A stretch of DNA of 64,000 nt from Tenodera sinensis (GCA_030765045.1 CM060970.1:48294076-48358075); one strand, 5' to 3'; positions 21,138 to 33,325 are shown, counted from the first letter of the stretch. Made by a program: numbers and translations. The notes: a model not told the origin generated them from the letters alone.

Positions 21138-21784
21138 TTTGTTGTATTCGGAGAGCCTCGAAACTTGAATTTTGGGGAACATCTCGGTATAAAGTTTTTG
21201 GGCAGAATGTCATATTTCTCTGCTCACTATAGATCACTAGCGAAAATGCTCAAAACAAATATTTTCAGTGAAGTAACGATGTCATTGTTTAGTGAAGTGC
21301 AGTACCTTCTCTACGTATTAGTATGTGGTAGGGAAAGTAAAAACTGGTTCACTTTGAGCTATAAATAATGCACTTCTATCATGCTGATATATTCCGGTTA
21401 GAGAGAGCGAATACCTGACGTGCAATGGAAGGGCAAGTCGTATTGCATTAAATCAGCTGATTAAGACGGCACATGACTAGCGACAATCACTATCAAGACA
21501 ACTTCCTTGCTCTTGTCGGAATACAAAACCGGCTTGGGAATCCACTGCGGTTCCAAGGATCAACAGCCCAGAGGAAGTCCAGCGTACTAACCTCTTTCCT
21601 AAATGTCAAGTAGTAAAAACGCCAACGAATATATACGCTGAAGGACGGGGAACTCCCGCTTCGTTAACCCGAATTAACACAACAGATCTGATGTTCAGAA
21701 TGATTTATGGCATTCAATATTATTCCAAGGTTGTATGAATCACGACCGTGCTTACGTTTACAAGATTCCGAGAGTTATAAAACA

Positions 21785-22070
21785 TAATTACAATGTTGCA
21801 GTCACACAACTTTCTCTACTCTTGTACAAAATCTTCTTACAAACGGTTATTCCTCATGTTAACCGAGATAAACGTTTGCAAAACTTACCATAATTTTCCA
21901 ATTTTCCTGCAGGTGCAAGGGGAATAAGAGTAGGCTTGAAGCAATAGTCAAATGTTTTAAAGCTGGTCACTATATGCATGGCCAAAATGTATACAAAATT
22001 AATATGGGCTCCCTATTTGAGAAAAGTGAAGTGTTGCAAATTTCAGACAAACAGAGAATACCTTTTAAAT
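21785..22070 (-). mobile_element. Family A 3' half
   Basis: Minus-order blocks: GTTGCAGTCACACAACTTTC, CTCTACTCTTGTACAAAATC, CATGTTAACCGAGATAAACG, GCAGGTGCAAGGGGAATAAG, CAATAGTCAAATG. It runs directly into the minisatellite at 22077. Confidence 0.78.
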
Positions 22071-22076
22071 GAATTC

Positions 22077-22611
22077 TCCCTCAGTCACTCAGTCACTCGT
22101 TCACTCGCTCAGTCACTTGTTCACTCGCTCAGTCACTCGTTCACTCGCTCAGTCACTCGTTCACTCGCTTAGTCGTTCGTTCACTCGCTCAGTCGTTCAC
22201 TCACTCGCTCAGTCGTTCACTCACTCGCTCAATCGTTCACTCACTCGCTCAGTCGTTCACTCACTCGCTCAGTCGTTCACTCACTCGTTCAGTCGTTCAC
22301 TCACTCGTTCAGTCGTTCACTCACTCGATCAGTCGTTCACTCACTCGCTCAGTCGTTCACTCACTCGCTCAGTCGTTCACTCGCTCGCTCAGTCGTTCAC
22401 TCGCTCGCTCAGTCGTTCACTCGCTCGTTCAGTCGTTCACTCGCTCGCTCAGTCGTTCACTCGCTCGCTCAGTCGTTCACTCGCTCGTTCAGTCGTTCAC
22501 TCGCTCGCTCAGTCGTTCACTCGCTCGCTCAGTCGTTCACTCGCTCAGTCAGTCGTTCACTCGCTCAGTCAGTCACTCGCTCGGTCGCTCACTCAGTTAC
22601 TCATTCACTCG
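22077..22611. repeat. 20-bp minisatellite built of 4-bp subunits
   Basis: The unit TCACTCGCTCAGTCGTTCAC repeats in strict 20-bp phase from about 22180 to 22560, with less regular edges. Each unit is five tetranucleotides of the TCxx type. Variants (ACTC to GCTC, GCTC to GTTC) are clustered, with older-looking units to the left. The 190-codon Ser/His/Arg-rich frame is an artefact. Confidence 0.95.
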
Positions 22612-22619
22612 CACACAAG

Positions 22620-25600
22620 TGACAGCCCTTATGGCGGTTAAAGCACATCTGAATTGCTCTAGTAATGACGATTTTGGATAGACTTTACCAGCTGCTCGGT
22701 TATCTTTGTATAGGTTCTCGGAGATAAATGTTTAACATTTACTATATTCTGTAACCTGTTGCACTATATGACCATAGACATTTTCAGTGTCTCAAAAACA
22801 AAAGTTGCATAAAACATCTTTCATGTAATGTTTTCTGCATCTGTAGAGAAATGCATTGAATCTAACTGCTCTACAGTTTGTATACATGTATTTATAACTA
22901 TGGTGCTGCACTTGTGACATACTTAAAGATATGTTTCAATTACAAATTAATCCTGAGGTAGGTTCCCTATCCGCAACTACTGTATCAGACAGTGCATCTT
23001 GGAACGGCTGAGAATGCCTCGCCTTGCCCTAATGTCCGTTTGATCGTACCCTACAGCGCTCTTGTGCAACTAGAAAGGAGCTAAAGTCCTCGCCCTGGTA
23101 ATGAGATGGCAGATGTGCTCGTAAAGAAGGGCTCGAGACTTAATTTTATAGAACCCGAGGCCTTCTGTGGCGTGTCTCCCGGGTGTACTCAAGCATGTGA
23201 TAACCCAACTAACAAGAGGAATCATCTTGAATATTGCAGTAGAAACTAGTGCCAGGCAAGTCTATGAATTAATTTAGTTTCCAGGCAATAAGCAGAATAA
23301 GATTCTTTTGAAATGAAGGGCTGAGAACCACAGTGGGGCATCTACATGTGCGGTCAAATAGAGTGGTATGTTTTATGGTTGTACCTCATTACATTGCAGT
23401 GGACTTAGTCCAGCATTTTCCGCATCAAAATAAAGTGTAATTGAAACTACAAACTTTGTTAGTCAGAGTGGTTCATATTCATTACAACGAATCATTCCTC
23501 AATACCATCACTGTGGTTCATCCACCAGCTTCATTTACTGCTGCCATCCCACTAAGAAAAAGCCAAATATGATCTCATGTCAATGCTACTATCTATTCCT
23601 CCTCTGAATCATGATTTTTACAAGGGTTTACATGTGCAAGTTGTTAATGGCGATCAGCAGGACTACGGTTAGATGTTTGGTAGAGGCCCAGTTAGGTTCC
23701 TTAGAATGGGGTCAAATCCCAACAATTAAGTGAGATTAATGCTATGCTAGTACCAGTTAGCCAATATGGTCTAAATTACCATGGTGATTGCAATGTGAAA
23801 GGTGGTTCAATAAACTGACATTAAAGAAACCTTGACTTTCATTTCATCCAGTTTTAAGAAATGGCTCTTGACCCACTATGGTTCTCAACACTTCTGAAGT
23901 ATAAAAAGTACAGTGGACCATCTCCAACCACAGTAAAAAGTGAGCAGATACCATCAGTCGTTGCAGTTTACAGTTGTGCGTCATGTAGTAAATAGGTCCA
24001 TGCCCACCTATGGACCTAGTGTTTGATGGAAACACTACTGTAAATTCGTGAAAAAGTAGTAGATATAGCAAAATGGGTGAAGAATGTGAGAAAGAAGATA
24101 AGAAATAGTGGAGGAGCACACAGGAATGTTGTTGGCAAAGTTGTAGTTGCAGAACTTCATGCAAAGATTGTAAATGTGCACTCCCTTGTTTTGAGCGTCT
24201 AGACACATGTGCCAATAGGAAGAATGTTCATGATACATGTTTTGGAAGATTGGTACCTTTGATGAAGGAAGTCACACACTGCTGTTTTTGGTTCACATTA
24301 ACGATATATGTATAACGGAGAGGTAAAAGTTTGATACTATGAAGGAAATTGAGGGCTGGAAAACTCGACATTTCTCCAACTTTAAGAAGTAGATGTCTCG
24401 GACAACTCGTGTACCTTTACCATGGAACCTAACACCAGAATGCACCGCTCTTAAGCAAACAAACGCTAATGATCATCAACGTTTATTTATTCCACCAGTG
24501 AATCATTAATTTTACAGAGGTCTAACACCAGTGGCACATGAAAATAATGCTGATTAACAGAAATTTGTACTGAAAATGGAGAAGTCCACTAAATTTTCTA
24601 TTTGTATAACTACTCTTGAACCAAAATGGGCCATATCCAATTAATATAAACAATACACTGTAATGTCAATCATTAATTTGTATTGCCCAAGAGTGCATTG
24701 CTATGTTAATGCTACAGTATGGTACAAATTATTCAGTACATGGTGAAAATAACTAAACTTTACTTATTTTTCTCCATTTTTTAAAAACAGCGCATGGGCC
24801 ACTATGGTTCTCAACTCTTAAAATATTGCTGGCTCTCTCGAGACACAACACTTTGTGGACCTTTGCACATAATGGGATTTATATAAGAGTATTTATGCAG
24901 AAAATGTGGAAGAGGGAAAATGAAATCTCAGCTTATATGTACTATCGGGGTGCCAATGTTTTGGCGTGAATGGGTATGTATGCTTTGGTTCCTCCGTTGT
25001 GGAAAAATATTGGAGTCCCGATGGAAATAATGTGTTTTGTGGAATCTTTTCTAAATAATACGGAAGCTGCTCAGCAACCAAAACCATTTATTACTAAAAC
25101 GGAAATATGCTGTGTTAAAACGCATTTCTTGGGGATATGTTGTGCTGCCAAGAAAACTGCAGATGTAATTAAGGTAAATCAGGTTTCTTTATAAAAGTAC
25201 ATACCTGAGTGGAGACCTTGAAGTAGGAAGGGAAAGAATTGCAGTTAAAAATGTGTGTAGTGGGTGAGTAGTTAGAGAAGAGTATTGTGGAACTCCAAGG
25301 AAAAGCATAGTGTTAAGATACCTAGTTTAGCTTTACGATGCTTGCGTTAGTGTAAGGACAGACACACTCTGATGTATAGTGTGTAATTTCTTAATGAGAG
25401 TGGTGATGAGTGTGTTGATGAAAGCAAAGAGGCTGTAATTAGTATATTATGCAACGAGAGCATAATGACAGCAATTAAGATGCGAGTATCTCAATTGCCA
25501 TTATACTGAAGTTTCATACGGCTATTTATGTTCGTCCATGTGTCTAAGTCTAAAACATTTATAAAACGTTTTTAATATTCTATGCTGCATGTTATTGTCA

Positions 25601-25890
25601 CTGTGTCCGACATTTTATCGATTTGTTACTCGATTGGAGCGTACATACGAGAATCGATAGTAACGCCTTCAACTTTAGCTATGCTGGTCTTGACACAATG
25701 ATACAAAGAGTATACGTATATGCTGTAACCATTAAAAGAGTAGACTTTCAAAAACGAGAGGACAAATTGAATTTATTACAATGTGTTTTACAATATTAAC
25801 ACTAATTATTAGCTTTATTCCGTATACGCTTCCAACTGTGTGGGAACGTGCGCAGACGCCGAAGTATTGATCGCTACGTGCGGATCTTGA
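22620..25890. other. Unassigned stretch with a short recurring motif
   Basis: No gene was recognised. ACTATGGTTCTCAAC occurs at about 23875 and 24795, and related GAACCACAGTGG/CACTGTGGTTC pieces lie at about 23325 and 23510, which suggests a decayed repeat family. A 74-codon frame at 24970-25194 has no recognisable similarity. Confidence 0.4.
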
Positions 25891-25902
25891 GTGGCGGCTA
25901 GC

Positions 25903-26047
25903 GTGTCGTGATGAACAGGTGCACCTTTGATTGGTCGATTAGCAGTGTCATTATGAACTGGTGCACCTTGGGTTGGTGGATTGGCAGTGTCGTTACGAAC
26001 TTGTGCACCTTTGATTGGTGCATAGCAGTGTCATTATGAAGAGGTGG
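25903..26047. repeat. 42-bp minisatellite, 3.5 units
   Basis: Units start at 25903, 25945, 25987 and 26028. Each reads GTGTCxTTATGAAC, then GGTGCACCTTTGATTGGT, then GATTAGCA, with about 10% divergence. The third unit is 41 bp and the fourth is partial. Confidence 0.92.
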
Positions 26048-27680
26048 ATATCATAAGGTCCATTACAGTGACGTATAAGGTTACATTATGGCATGGCCGA
26101 TCATAAAATATAGTAGTGCTTAATGTGCTGGATTATGCAGTGGATATAAAACTAAGGTCCATAAAATACATGACATTGAAATTGTTAATGTTCGCGCTTA
26201 ATCTTGAAACCAACATAGGAAAAACACCGGAATGTCTGAATAATACAGAAACCTCGCCAAAATGGCGGGGGAGGGGTCCAGAATCTTCCCACGTATAATT
26301 GAACAGGTTCCCCTACAGAATTATGCTAATAGCTGCTCTACATTAGCGATTATACCTACTGAGTTCCCATTTGTTTCTTCTGTTGATAAAAGAAATGAGA
26401 ATAGAAACTATCTTAGCAGGTGTTATATAAGATAAATGTGAAAACATGAGCAGAAATAAAAATGGGATGGTTACTCATCAACGTCGAACATGTCATTTGC
26501 AAAAAGATCTGTGGGAAATGAATAGAGCGAGATGTTGTGAAATCTCCGATAATGATTCACTGTGTATTCTTATCATCACGTAGCTCTGTACCAAGGTAAG
26601 CAACTAGTTTATCAAGCTTAGTGTTCGATACTTTCTAAATCAGCGTATTTTATTAACAGTATTAATTTTCTTGTTGATTGAATTGTATAAATTATTTCTA
26701 TAACCCTAAGGTTAATTATTGCATAGATACATAATGGGAAGCTAAACCTGCAAAGTTTATAAGCTTGTTTGTGTAGGCCTATTACTTTTCAGAAGCTTTG
26801 TTTACGCCATTATTGTTGCACCGAAACTGTTCAATTTTTTACATCTCCCCGTTCTTTTCGAAGTATTGCACAATGATCTAGAGGATATTTATGGTTAGCT
26901 CTTTCCTTTTATCCTTATAATTGTAATTTCATACAGTCTTGACCACAGATGAAAAATACTCTGATATTAACGGGGGGGGGGGGGGGGGGGGGAGGAGAGA
27001 AAGAGAGGGAGAAAAAACGTGAAACGTGAGAAAAACGTGAACGTACGATTCCTTAAATTCTCCTCTCCCCAATATTTTTTTAAAGTTCTGGAAATGCTGC
27101 ATACCATACAAGTAAATTTAGGCGGTGGAGCAAACATCAGTCGGAATGGTGGAATGATCTTTTTAAATAATCTCAGTAGGTGACTTTTTGAACCATTGTA
27201 CCTTCTGTTTGGTTCCACAGTGATTTAATTGTAGAGACTACGCAGTTTTTACATAATCTAGAAATCCTAAATACACACTATGAGATAAAGGTGAACCTGG
27301 GGAATAGAAATTCTCCACTCCCAGACCACAAAGTTAACCGCTTTGGAAAAGAACATAGTTCACATGTTCAGAACATGATATTCTGAGTTCTTAATTAAAA
27401 TATTGACTGACTTTGTTTTAGAATAGATGATACAATTTTCTCTGTACACGATTATTTAGCACGCCCTGCCAACGAATTTGATTACAATACACAAAGAAAG
27501 TAAATCAAACTTTCTTATATGGAGGTTGTCGACATATTTTGAAATTCGTAGCGTATGCATTGCGGATTCGATTTTCTCGTTTTAACACCAGAAGGATCGA
27601 AGGGCCATATCGACTCTTTTATGAACTTCTCACCTGTGTTCCGACGAAACTGTAATCATGAGGAATATAAAGCAAGTATT
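26048..27680. other. Unassigned stretch
   Basis: Contains a 21-nt G-run at 26972-26992. No genes or shared repeats were recognised. Confidence 0.4.
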
Positions 27681-27689
27681 TTTGGAATG

Positions 27690-27900
27690 TCCTATTTATA
27701 TTTGGTTATGAAATATGAAGGTGTCTATTTGCAAGGAACACAGGGCCCCTCATAGAATTTTCCTAAATTTTCAGGCTACCTCTTTGCAATATTGTTTGAA
27801 ATCAAGCCAATTAATGTCTCTGTGGAGTTCAGATACGTGACAACCATGCTATTATTCCAGCATTGATGGTTTGTTGAAACAAGCATTTCAGTAATAGTCG
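27690..27900 (+). repeat. Diverged direct repeat, copy 1
   Basis: TTTTCAGGCTACCTCTTTGC, then AAATCAAGCCAA, resembles TTTTCAGGCTATTTCTTTGC and AAATCAAACCA at 28190-28400, with similar upstream text (GAAGGTGTC and GGAGGTGAAGG). Confidence 0.5.
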
Positions 27901-28189
27901 TGCCCGCAACCCTGACAGTAAATAAAAGAAGTGCGTGACAGACGCTGAAATATTAGAACTCGGAAAACCTAAGATAAAATTTTAGGCTAGGAATGTGTTT
28001 TCTGATGGTGATGAGGACAATGAAGTGTAGTACTAGTTCTAGTGTCTGCAGATGAAGAAAGTGATTCATGAAGTATAAGTAATGGTACAAACCTGATCTG
28101 CGATAGTATGTATTCCACCCAATTAGGGGGAAATAAACCTTCTACATCCAGCCGCTCTTCCAATGTAACAGCTGTTTCTCTTTTTTGAT

Positions 28190-28400
28190 GTCCGTTTATA
28201 TTAAGTTCTGAAATGTGGAGGTGAAGGACTACAGGGAAATTTGGCCCGTCTTAACATTTCGCTCTATTTTCAGGCTATTTCTTTGCGATTTGGTATATAA
28301 AATCAAACCACGAAGGTGTGTGAATAAAATACACACATACTAAGTTACTATCATTGGATTATTTGTCGATATCTAACCATATAAGGAAAAAAGAAAATGC
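28190..28400 (+). repeat. Diverged direct repeat, copy 2
   Basis: See 27690-27900. Spacing is about 500 bp. The element class is unknown. Confidence 0.5.
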
Positions 28401-28800
28401 ATGAGACCAATTTGGGCCTGACGATCTTTACAGCCAGCAGTTTGCATGCTGTCTGCCTACTGTTAATGCCACTTGCTAAATAGTGACTCGTGACATCTAT
28501 GTATTATATTACCTGAAAGGAAATATCCACTGCATTTGTCCTATTTTACATTGGTTTTCCGTAGAATACCTATTTTTACTCCATGGCATTCTCAACGAAA
28601 TATCAAAGGCTTCTTCGTAAGTCCGTATGTCGGTTAAAACTTCAATGGATTCGTATTCTAGTAGAAGTATAAGCCTTATAAATCATTTTAGTCTATTGCT
28701 AATCTATGAATTGGGGTGTTCTTTGGGTCTAAAAGAATAGGGCTTTTGACCGGTGAAAGAACTATCAGAATTAGCTTGATGGTTTTTGAGATTACACTAC
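28401..28800. other. Unassigned stretch, possibly the LINE 3' region
   Basis: GGTGAAAGAACTATCAGAATTAGCTTGATGG near 28756 is of a kind often found in LINE 3' ends, but this is a weak impression. It lies downstream of the minus-strand LINE coding remnant. Confidence 0.3.
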
Positions 28801-28804
28801 CTAC

Positions 28805-29430
28805 TTGCCCACCTACCTACGACCATGGCCAGTTAGGAATGTGGTTACAGTACTTGTTAAGGGTATACTTATTTTTAGCGTGTCTTTAACACTCGGGAAG
28901 AACGATTTATTCGTAGTCACTGCCCCTTTCGTTGACCTGTTCCAATCAGTTTTCCACTTTGGTATGCTGTTCTGTTGTAGGTCACCTAATTTCGCAATTA
29001 CTGGTATCTTGTCATAACTGACTGGTAGATTCCTCTTTCTGGTACTTCTTTGGCCACACGGTCCAGAGTTTCGTTGCTGATTGATGCCTTGATCCAGGCG
29101 TAGGGAATTTTACACTTGTCTCCCTCTAGTCTGTTTCTCTTCTTAGTGATTGTATTAGATTATTATGGTTTACTCCATTATCTAACGAGCTCAAAGTTAT
29201 TTTGCTATCGATGTGGAGGGCTGCTGATCTTTGACTGTGAAATATCTGTGCGAAGAATGATACCATTTTTAATGATTTAAGAATCGCGAGCTGTTCTGCT
29301 CGGTTATTTGAGCAACTGTCATGTAATCTATGTTGTAGTTGTTATGCTAGTTCACTATAAGAGCATATGGCGATTCCTGATCCAACTCCTGTTTTCCCTT
29401 TGCTTCCATCGGTGTATATGAAGAGGCATA
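28805..29430 (-). pseudogene. LINE RNase H domain, decayed (Jockey-like)
   Basis: Minus-strand translation begins near 29422 with YTDGSKGKTGVGSGIAIC, the first RNase H motif (TDGSK with the catalytic Asp). It is followed by NRAEQLAILKSL (second motif, catalytic Glu) and, after an interval, AALHIDSKITLSSL (third motif, catalytic Asp). Past a frameshift WIKASISNETLDRVAKE looks like the last motif, where NE-T-DR-AKE is usual and the Asp is kept. Beyond it are traces of the C-terminal tail. Several stops and shifts are present. RNase H would degrade the RNA strand during target-primed reverse transcription. The reverse-transcriptase part of probably the same LINE lies at 30620-31060, separated by a Family A insertion. 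Confidence 0.8.
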
Positions 29431-29765
29431 CCGTAAACATAAACAAAAAGAAACATGCAACTTTTCTCTGTTGAATGTAGATCACAGTGACAGCTTTTTG
29501 AAGTTTAGCTGTCACATTTGCTGTAGTTCATGTCTTGCCTGAGGACAAAAACAGGATGATGTGCTTGGGAGTAGACAAATTATAGGTTTCACGTGGAGAA
29601 CGTGTTAACCAACGCAATGTTTTGTTGCAAACCGGTTGGCAGGAGTTCGTCTGACCGATTCCGTTCCATCATGTAAATCAGTGGTGCGCGAACTTGGGAA
29701 CGCACCCATTTAAGGATACAAGTGTTAAAGAGTCGCTATTTGTATCCCAATATTATGCTGCTTTA

Positions 29766-29890
29766 CTTTCTCTACCGCATACCTAATAGGTAGAGGGGGT
29801 AGGTATTGTATTCCACCCTAACTTAGATGTCGAGATGTTATGAAAATATCGAGCTTCTTCGAAAAAAAAATACTTTTAGAAAAAGGTCTA

Positions 29891-29979
<89 letters not shown>

Positions 29980-30370
29980 CAGAGGGAGGAAGCAAGAGAG
30001 AGAACAGATTAACTCAAAAAACGAAATCGGATTAACACCAAACTTGATCAAGTTTAGTGTCTTCCAAACATTTGACAAGATTTTCAAGAAAATCTCCAAA
30101 CTTCCATTTACATGGAAAATGTCAAAATGTTTTAGTATTCTCAGAAATGGCTAACGATGTTCGTGAAATACCACCTGTTTTAAGCTAATTTACATGATTA
30201 AATGTATATTAATTGGAGGAACCTGGGGAGAGCGAGACAGACAGAGACGCACTTCACAAAAACGTGGAATTCTTTAAAATGCACTTCATTTGAAACAACG
30301 CTTTATGACATCGACTATTTCTAAGATATTCTTTATTATTGATTTCAATTTTTTAATACTAATGTATTTA
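29766..30370 (+). mobile_element. Family A copy, 3'-truncated
   Basis: Starts ACTTTCTCTACC, then AGGTATTGTATTCCACCC, GATGTCGAGATG, TTTTAGAAAAAGGTC, the TG/AG microsatellite, TTTACATGGAAAATG, GGCTAACGATG and CACAAAAACGTGG. It stops near 30370. It lies between the two blocks of a minus-strand LINE. Confidence 0.82.
29892..29976. repeat. (TG)n(AG)n microsatellite inside Family A
   Basis: About 22 TG units followed by 20 AG units at the TGTGTGTCTGTG position of Family A. Confidence 0.97.
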
Positions 30371-30619
30371 TAAATGCTGTCGATATTCAGCTATTTTTTC
30401 GAACTGTCAGGGAAGGTTTTATTTGAATATGTAGTTATGATGATCTATGAGCTTTTTCAAATCTTTGTTCAAACAGAATTGGTAAATTTGCTGAGGATGG
30501 TCATTAGGACTGCTCTAACGAAACCTAAGGAAGATTAATTTAACAACGTAATGATATTTTCGCTATAGATGCAACTAGTGCATATTCCTATTGGAAATCA
30601 TTTGATCTTCTGAACCAGA

Positions 30620-31060
30620 AATGGTACTGAGTAACAGGTCTGGTAGTATTCTTTTTTTTAAGGCGTGTTTGAACGCCGATAGCATATCTTATAGTCCTGG
30701 AACTTCTTATAGACGTGAGAAGCATTGACTGGCGAGTTTGCAGATGCTCTGATTAATGGGAAGAACTCAAGGTTCATGATGTAGTTCGTGACTGCGTTCA
30801 AACCATGTGGCATAGGCGGCTATCCGAAGAGGTTTTGACGTACTTGGGGGCAATTGATGTGACAGGTGGTTGCAGATCCCCAGACAGGAGCGTCATAAAC
30901 TATCAGTGATCTCGTCAGTTATCAGTGAACGGTAAAGCAGTGTAGAGCATTCTAAGCTAATTGAAATACATAGGTTAGGGAGAGGGCTTCCTAGGATAGT
31001 CTAGCAGACGCCTGAGTAACCATGCGATCGATATGAGAGCTCCAGGTGAGCCATTTGTCG
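30620..31060 (-). pseudogene. LINE reverse transcriptase C-terminal region, decayed
   Basis: On the minus strand, LTWSSHIDRMVTQASARL (near 31040-31000) matches the 'LTWxxHI' block at the end of Jockey-clade reverse transcriptases. It is followed by LTRSLIVYDAPVWGSATT (the Y-A-PVWG block) and, in shifted frame, NAVTNYIMNLEFFPLIRASA and HVYKKFQDYK. Stops and shifts interrupt all frames. The catalytic palm (YADD) is not present; it would lie at higher coordinates and was not found. Together with 28805-29430 this forms one minus-strand LINE 3' half. Jockey-like is the best guess from the motif wording. Confidence 0.7.
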
Positions 31061-31096
31061 CATAGCACACATTTTATTGGAGTATTGTCAAGAAAT

Positions 31097-31324
31097 GTTC
31101 ATCGTCGATTTGCATTGAAGGAGCATAATGAAGTGGACGCACTGCAAAGAATTTTATCTCGATCTTATGGTTATTTAAAGCCACGTAGCTTACCGTTTAG
31201 ATGTCAACTATTGTTGAATGAAGTTCGGAATGAGATTAAAAAGAAGGCACTGTACTATCAGCATATGGCACTAGACAATAGGTTCCAAGTTTGGAAAAGC
31301 ATGAGTATAAATGTTAAATCGTAA
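31097..31324 (+). other. Unidentified short open frame
   Basis: A frame from about 31046 ends at 31324. Its last 70 codons are rich in charged residues (KEHNEVDALQRILSRSYGYL; LLLNEVRNEIKKKALYYQ) and look more protein-like than most random frames here. I recognise no family. It could be an exon or a decayed element; the ATG at 31046 is arbitrary because that end overlaps the minus-strand LINE. Confidence 0.2.
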
Positions 31325-33125
31325 AGGAGCAAATATTAATGCAATGTGTAGTTGACTCGATTTAGTATTGCCAATTCGGAATTTGCAATGCCCATTTCTG
31401 AGAAGTTATGTGATGTAGATGAAATAGCAAGTCAAATGTAATAAAACTTTGTCACTCATTGTTTTATCTAACGCCTGGGTGATGTGAATCAACGCTGCTG
31501 TATGACAATTACCAAGTTGCGAATTAGGACTGAGAGAGCTGGTGAGTAGTAGACTAATTTGAAGGTAATCCAAATTGAAAAGGCGGAATAACTTGATTAT
31601 GTACACATGTGACGGGGGGGGGGGGGTAATATCTGGAACGCCAGTCTACCTTGACGGTAGAGAACAGCTACCCGAGTACCAAATAGCTCGCAGTTTTCAC
31701 AAAGTAGGTATGTCTGGCTGTCTATGTGTCATGTGCGTACCTCTGAAGTATGTATGCGTTCCAAACATGACTGTTTTGATCTAGTTTAACTTTCACTGAC
31801 TTTACCTAGTTTGCACTGTCACTTTCATAATGTAAAGTAGTAACTTCATTGACTTGATACATAGTGGCACAATGAAAAGGGTACGACGTAGTTGTCTCTT
31901 CTTTGGTCAATTTCACTCACTGGAGAGTTGAACATAGGACCTATTCTTTCGCGGAAGCAGAACTTAAAAATACGTTCACAAGTGTCATAGAGCCACATCA
32001 GAACCGTTTGCATCAGTAATGCACTCGTTATCTCACTGGCTCACTCCCGAGAATGCTCGCTATCATATGACTAGCAGCTGGAATCTTCTAGACTTCCGGA
32101 ACATTCGCGAAGCGGAGAAAAGGGAAACTTCCAGAAGATTCAGGTTATCTCTTGACATTGTTAATATAATATTGTTTCTGCAATTTCTCAAACAGGAACA
32201 ATACATCCAATGCGGACACTGCATTTAATATGCTGGATAAATTGTCAACTTAGTTAATTTTTTCATACAAATGCAAGTATGAGACCATATACAGAGAATT
32301 CATAATGTAGGAAGATGAGTGATGTAAAGTAATTCTTCAGGACTGATGGACATTTGACCAAGCATGGTTGAAGTTGGTACTCTGGAAATTGTCACTGTTG
32401 GCATATGGTTTGCAAGTACCTTCATAATGAGATACAAATACCTGACACTGCGTTCTAGGATCAGTCATATAGTAATAACCTGTAGTACTAGAATTTTAGT
32501 GAGCTCACGAAGCGTTGGAGGGTATTCCATAATGTTGCGGGTATGTGTGCACGACGTGTGTGTTTCACATTACGCGTTAACCCGTAAAGATGGTTACGTT
32601 GTTAGGATCGGGGTCGTCGTTCACGTTGCCAGAGACGTGCTGTGTTTGTTTCCTTTATAAGGTTGGGAATATGCAGTGGCAATTGTAGAATAGACCTGTC
32701 GCATACGGTCAGTCGTGGATGAGTTGACACAAGAGCAGCTGATTTGTGTGAAATTTTGAACAGTATCGATGTCTTATGTTGACTTAAGGATAAGATTTTT
32801 TTAAACATAGCATCTAAGTGGATTGATAGCGTTTTCAAAAATGTACTAAACCAGTGATAAGGCACGATATTGGAGGTGAGACTTTCGGAGAAAACTGAAT
32901 GGTGATTGAAACGTGACAATGATCAGAATCAAGTGCTGCTGAGGAAGTCGTATTTGGGAAACACAAACTTCTATAAGCCCCTAAATGAAGAATATTTAGT
33001 TGTATTAACGGATTGCTAACTTAATATATAGGTTCTGTTGGTATCAAGATGTTTAATCCAGACTTATTGTAAAGTTGTCGTCCATTGTCGTTTCTCTTTT
33101 TGCTAACGTTTCCAACGTAGTGTCA
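31325..33125. other. Unassigned stretch
   Basis: A 12-nt G-run lies near 31616. Open frames at 32364-32660 and 32602-32919 (minus) overlap and show no family. No repeat shared with the window. Confidence 0.4.
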
Positions 33126-33129
33126 TATC

Positions 33130-33325
33130 AGACGGTGAATGAATGAAATTATGCCCAAATGAGCCCGAAGTCCATAGAGCTTTTTAAGTTACTCGGCATT
33201 CGTCTTCTCAGGATAAGGAAAATTCTCGGAAAAACATTTTATCCGGATAACTCACCCTAAGCGAGATTCGAACGTCTTGGACGTGAGGCACACACGCTAT
33301 CACCACGCTACAGAGAGAGCTTCGT
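33130..33325 (-). mobile_element. SINE-H, near full length
   Basis: The minus-strand head reads GTAGCGTGGTGATAGCGTG and GACGTTCGAATCTCGC (B box). The body continues AGGGTGAGTTATCC, TTTTCCTTATCCTGAGAAGACG, AGCTCTATGGACTTCGGGCTC, matching the plus-strand copy at 55927. Confidence 0.8.

Larger units (their letters stand above)
20690..21260 (-). mobile_element. Family A copy inflated by microsatellites
   Basis: The flanks are family blocks in minus orientation: CATGTAAAGTGTGGTTTGGG and TTCTTGAAAATCTTGACAT on the left; GTATTCGGAGAGCCTCGAAA, AATTTTGGGGAACATCTCGG and TTTTTGGGCAGAATG on the right. Between them, at the place of the short CAGACTGACACACAC block of other copies, lie about 380 bp of simple repeats. 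Confidence 0.75.

Noticed and set aside
22069..22641. 190-codon Ser/Arg/His-rich repeat protein, or a CRISPR-like array
   Set aside because: The 20-bp units are tandem without unique spacers, and the frame exists only because 20-bp units of tetranucleotides lack stops.
29818..30154. Thr/His or Arg/Glu-rich frames of about 100 codons
   Set aside because: Translation of the TG/AG microsatellite and Family A non-coding sequence.
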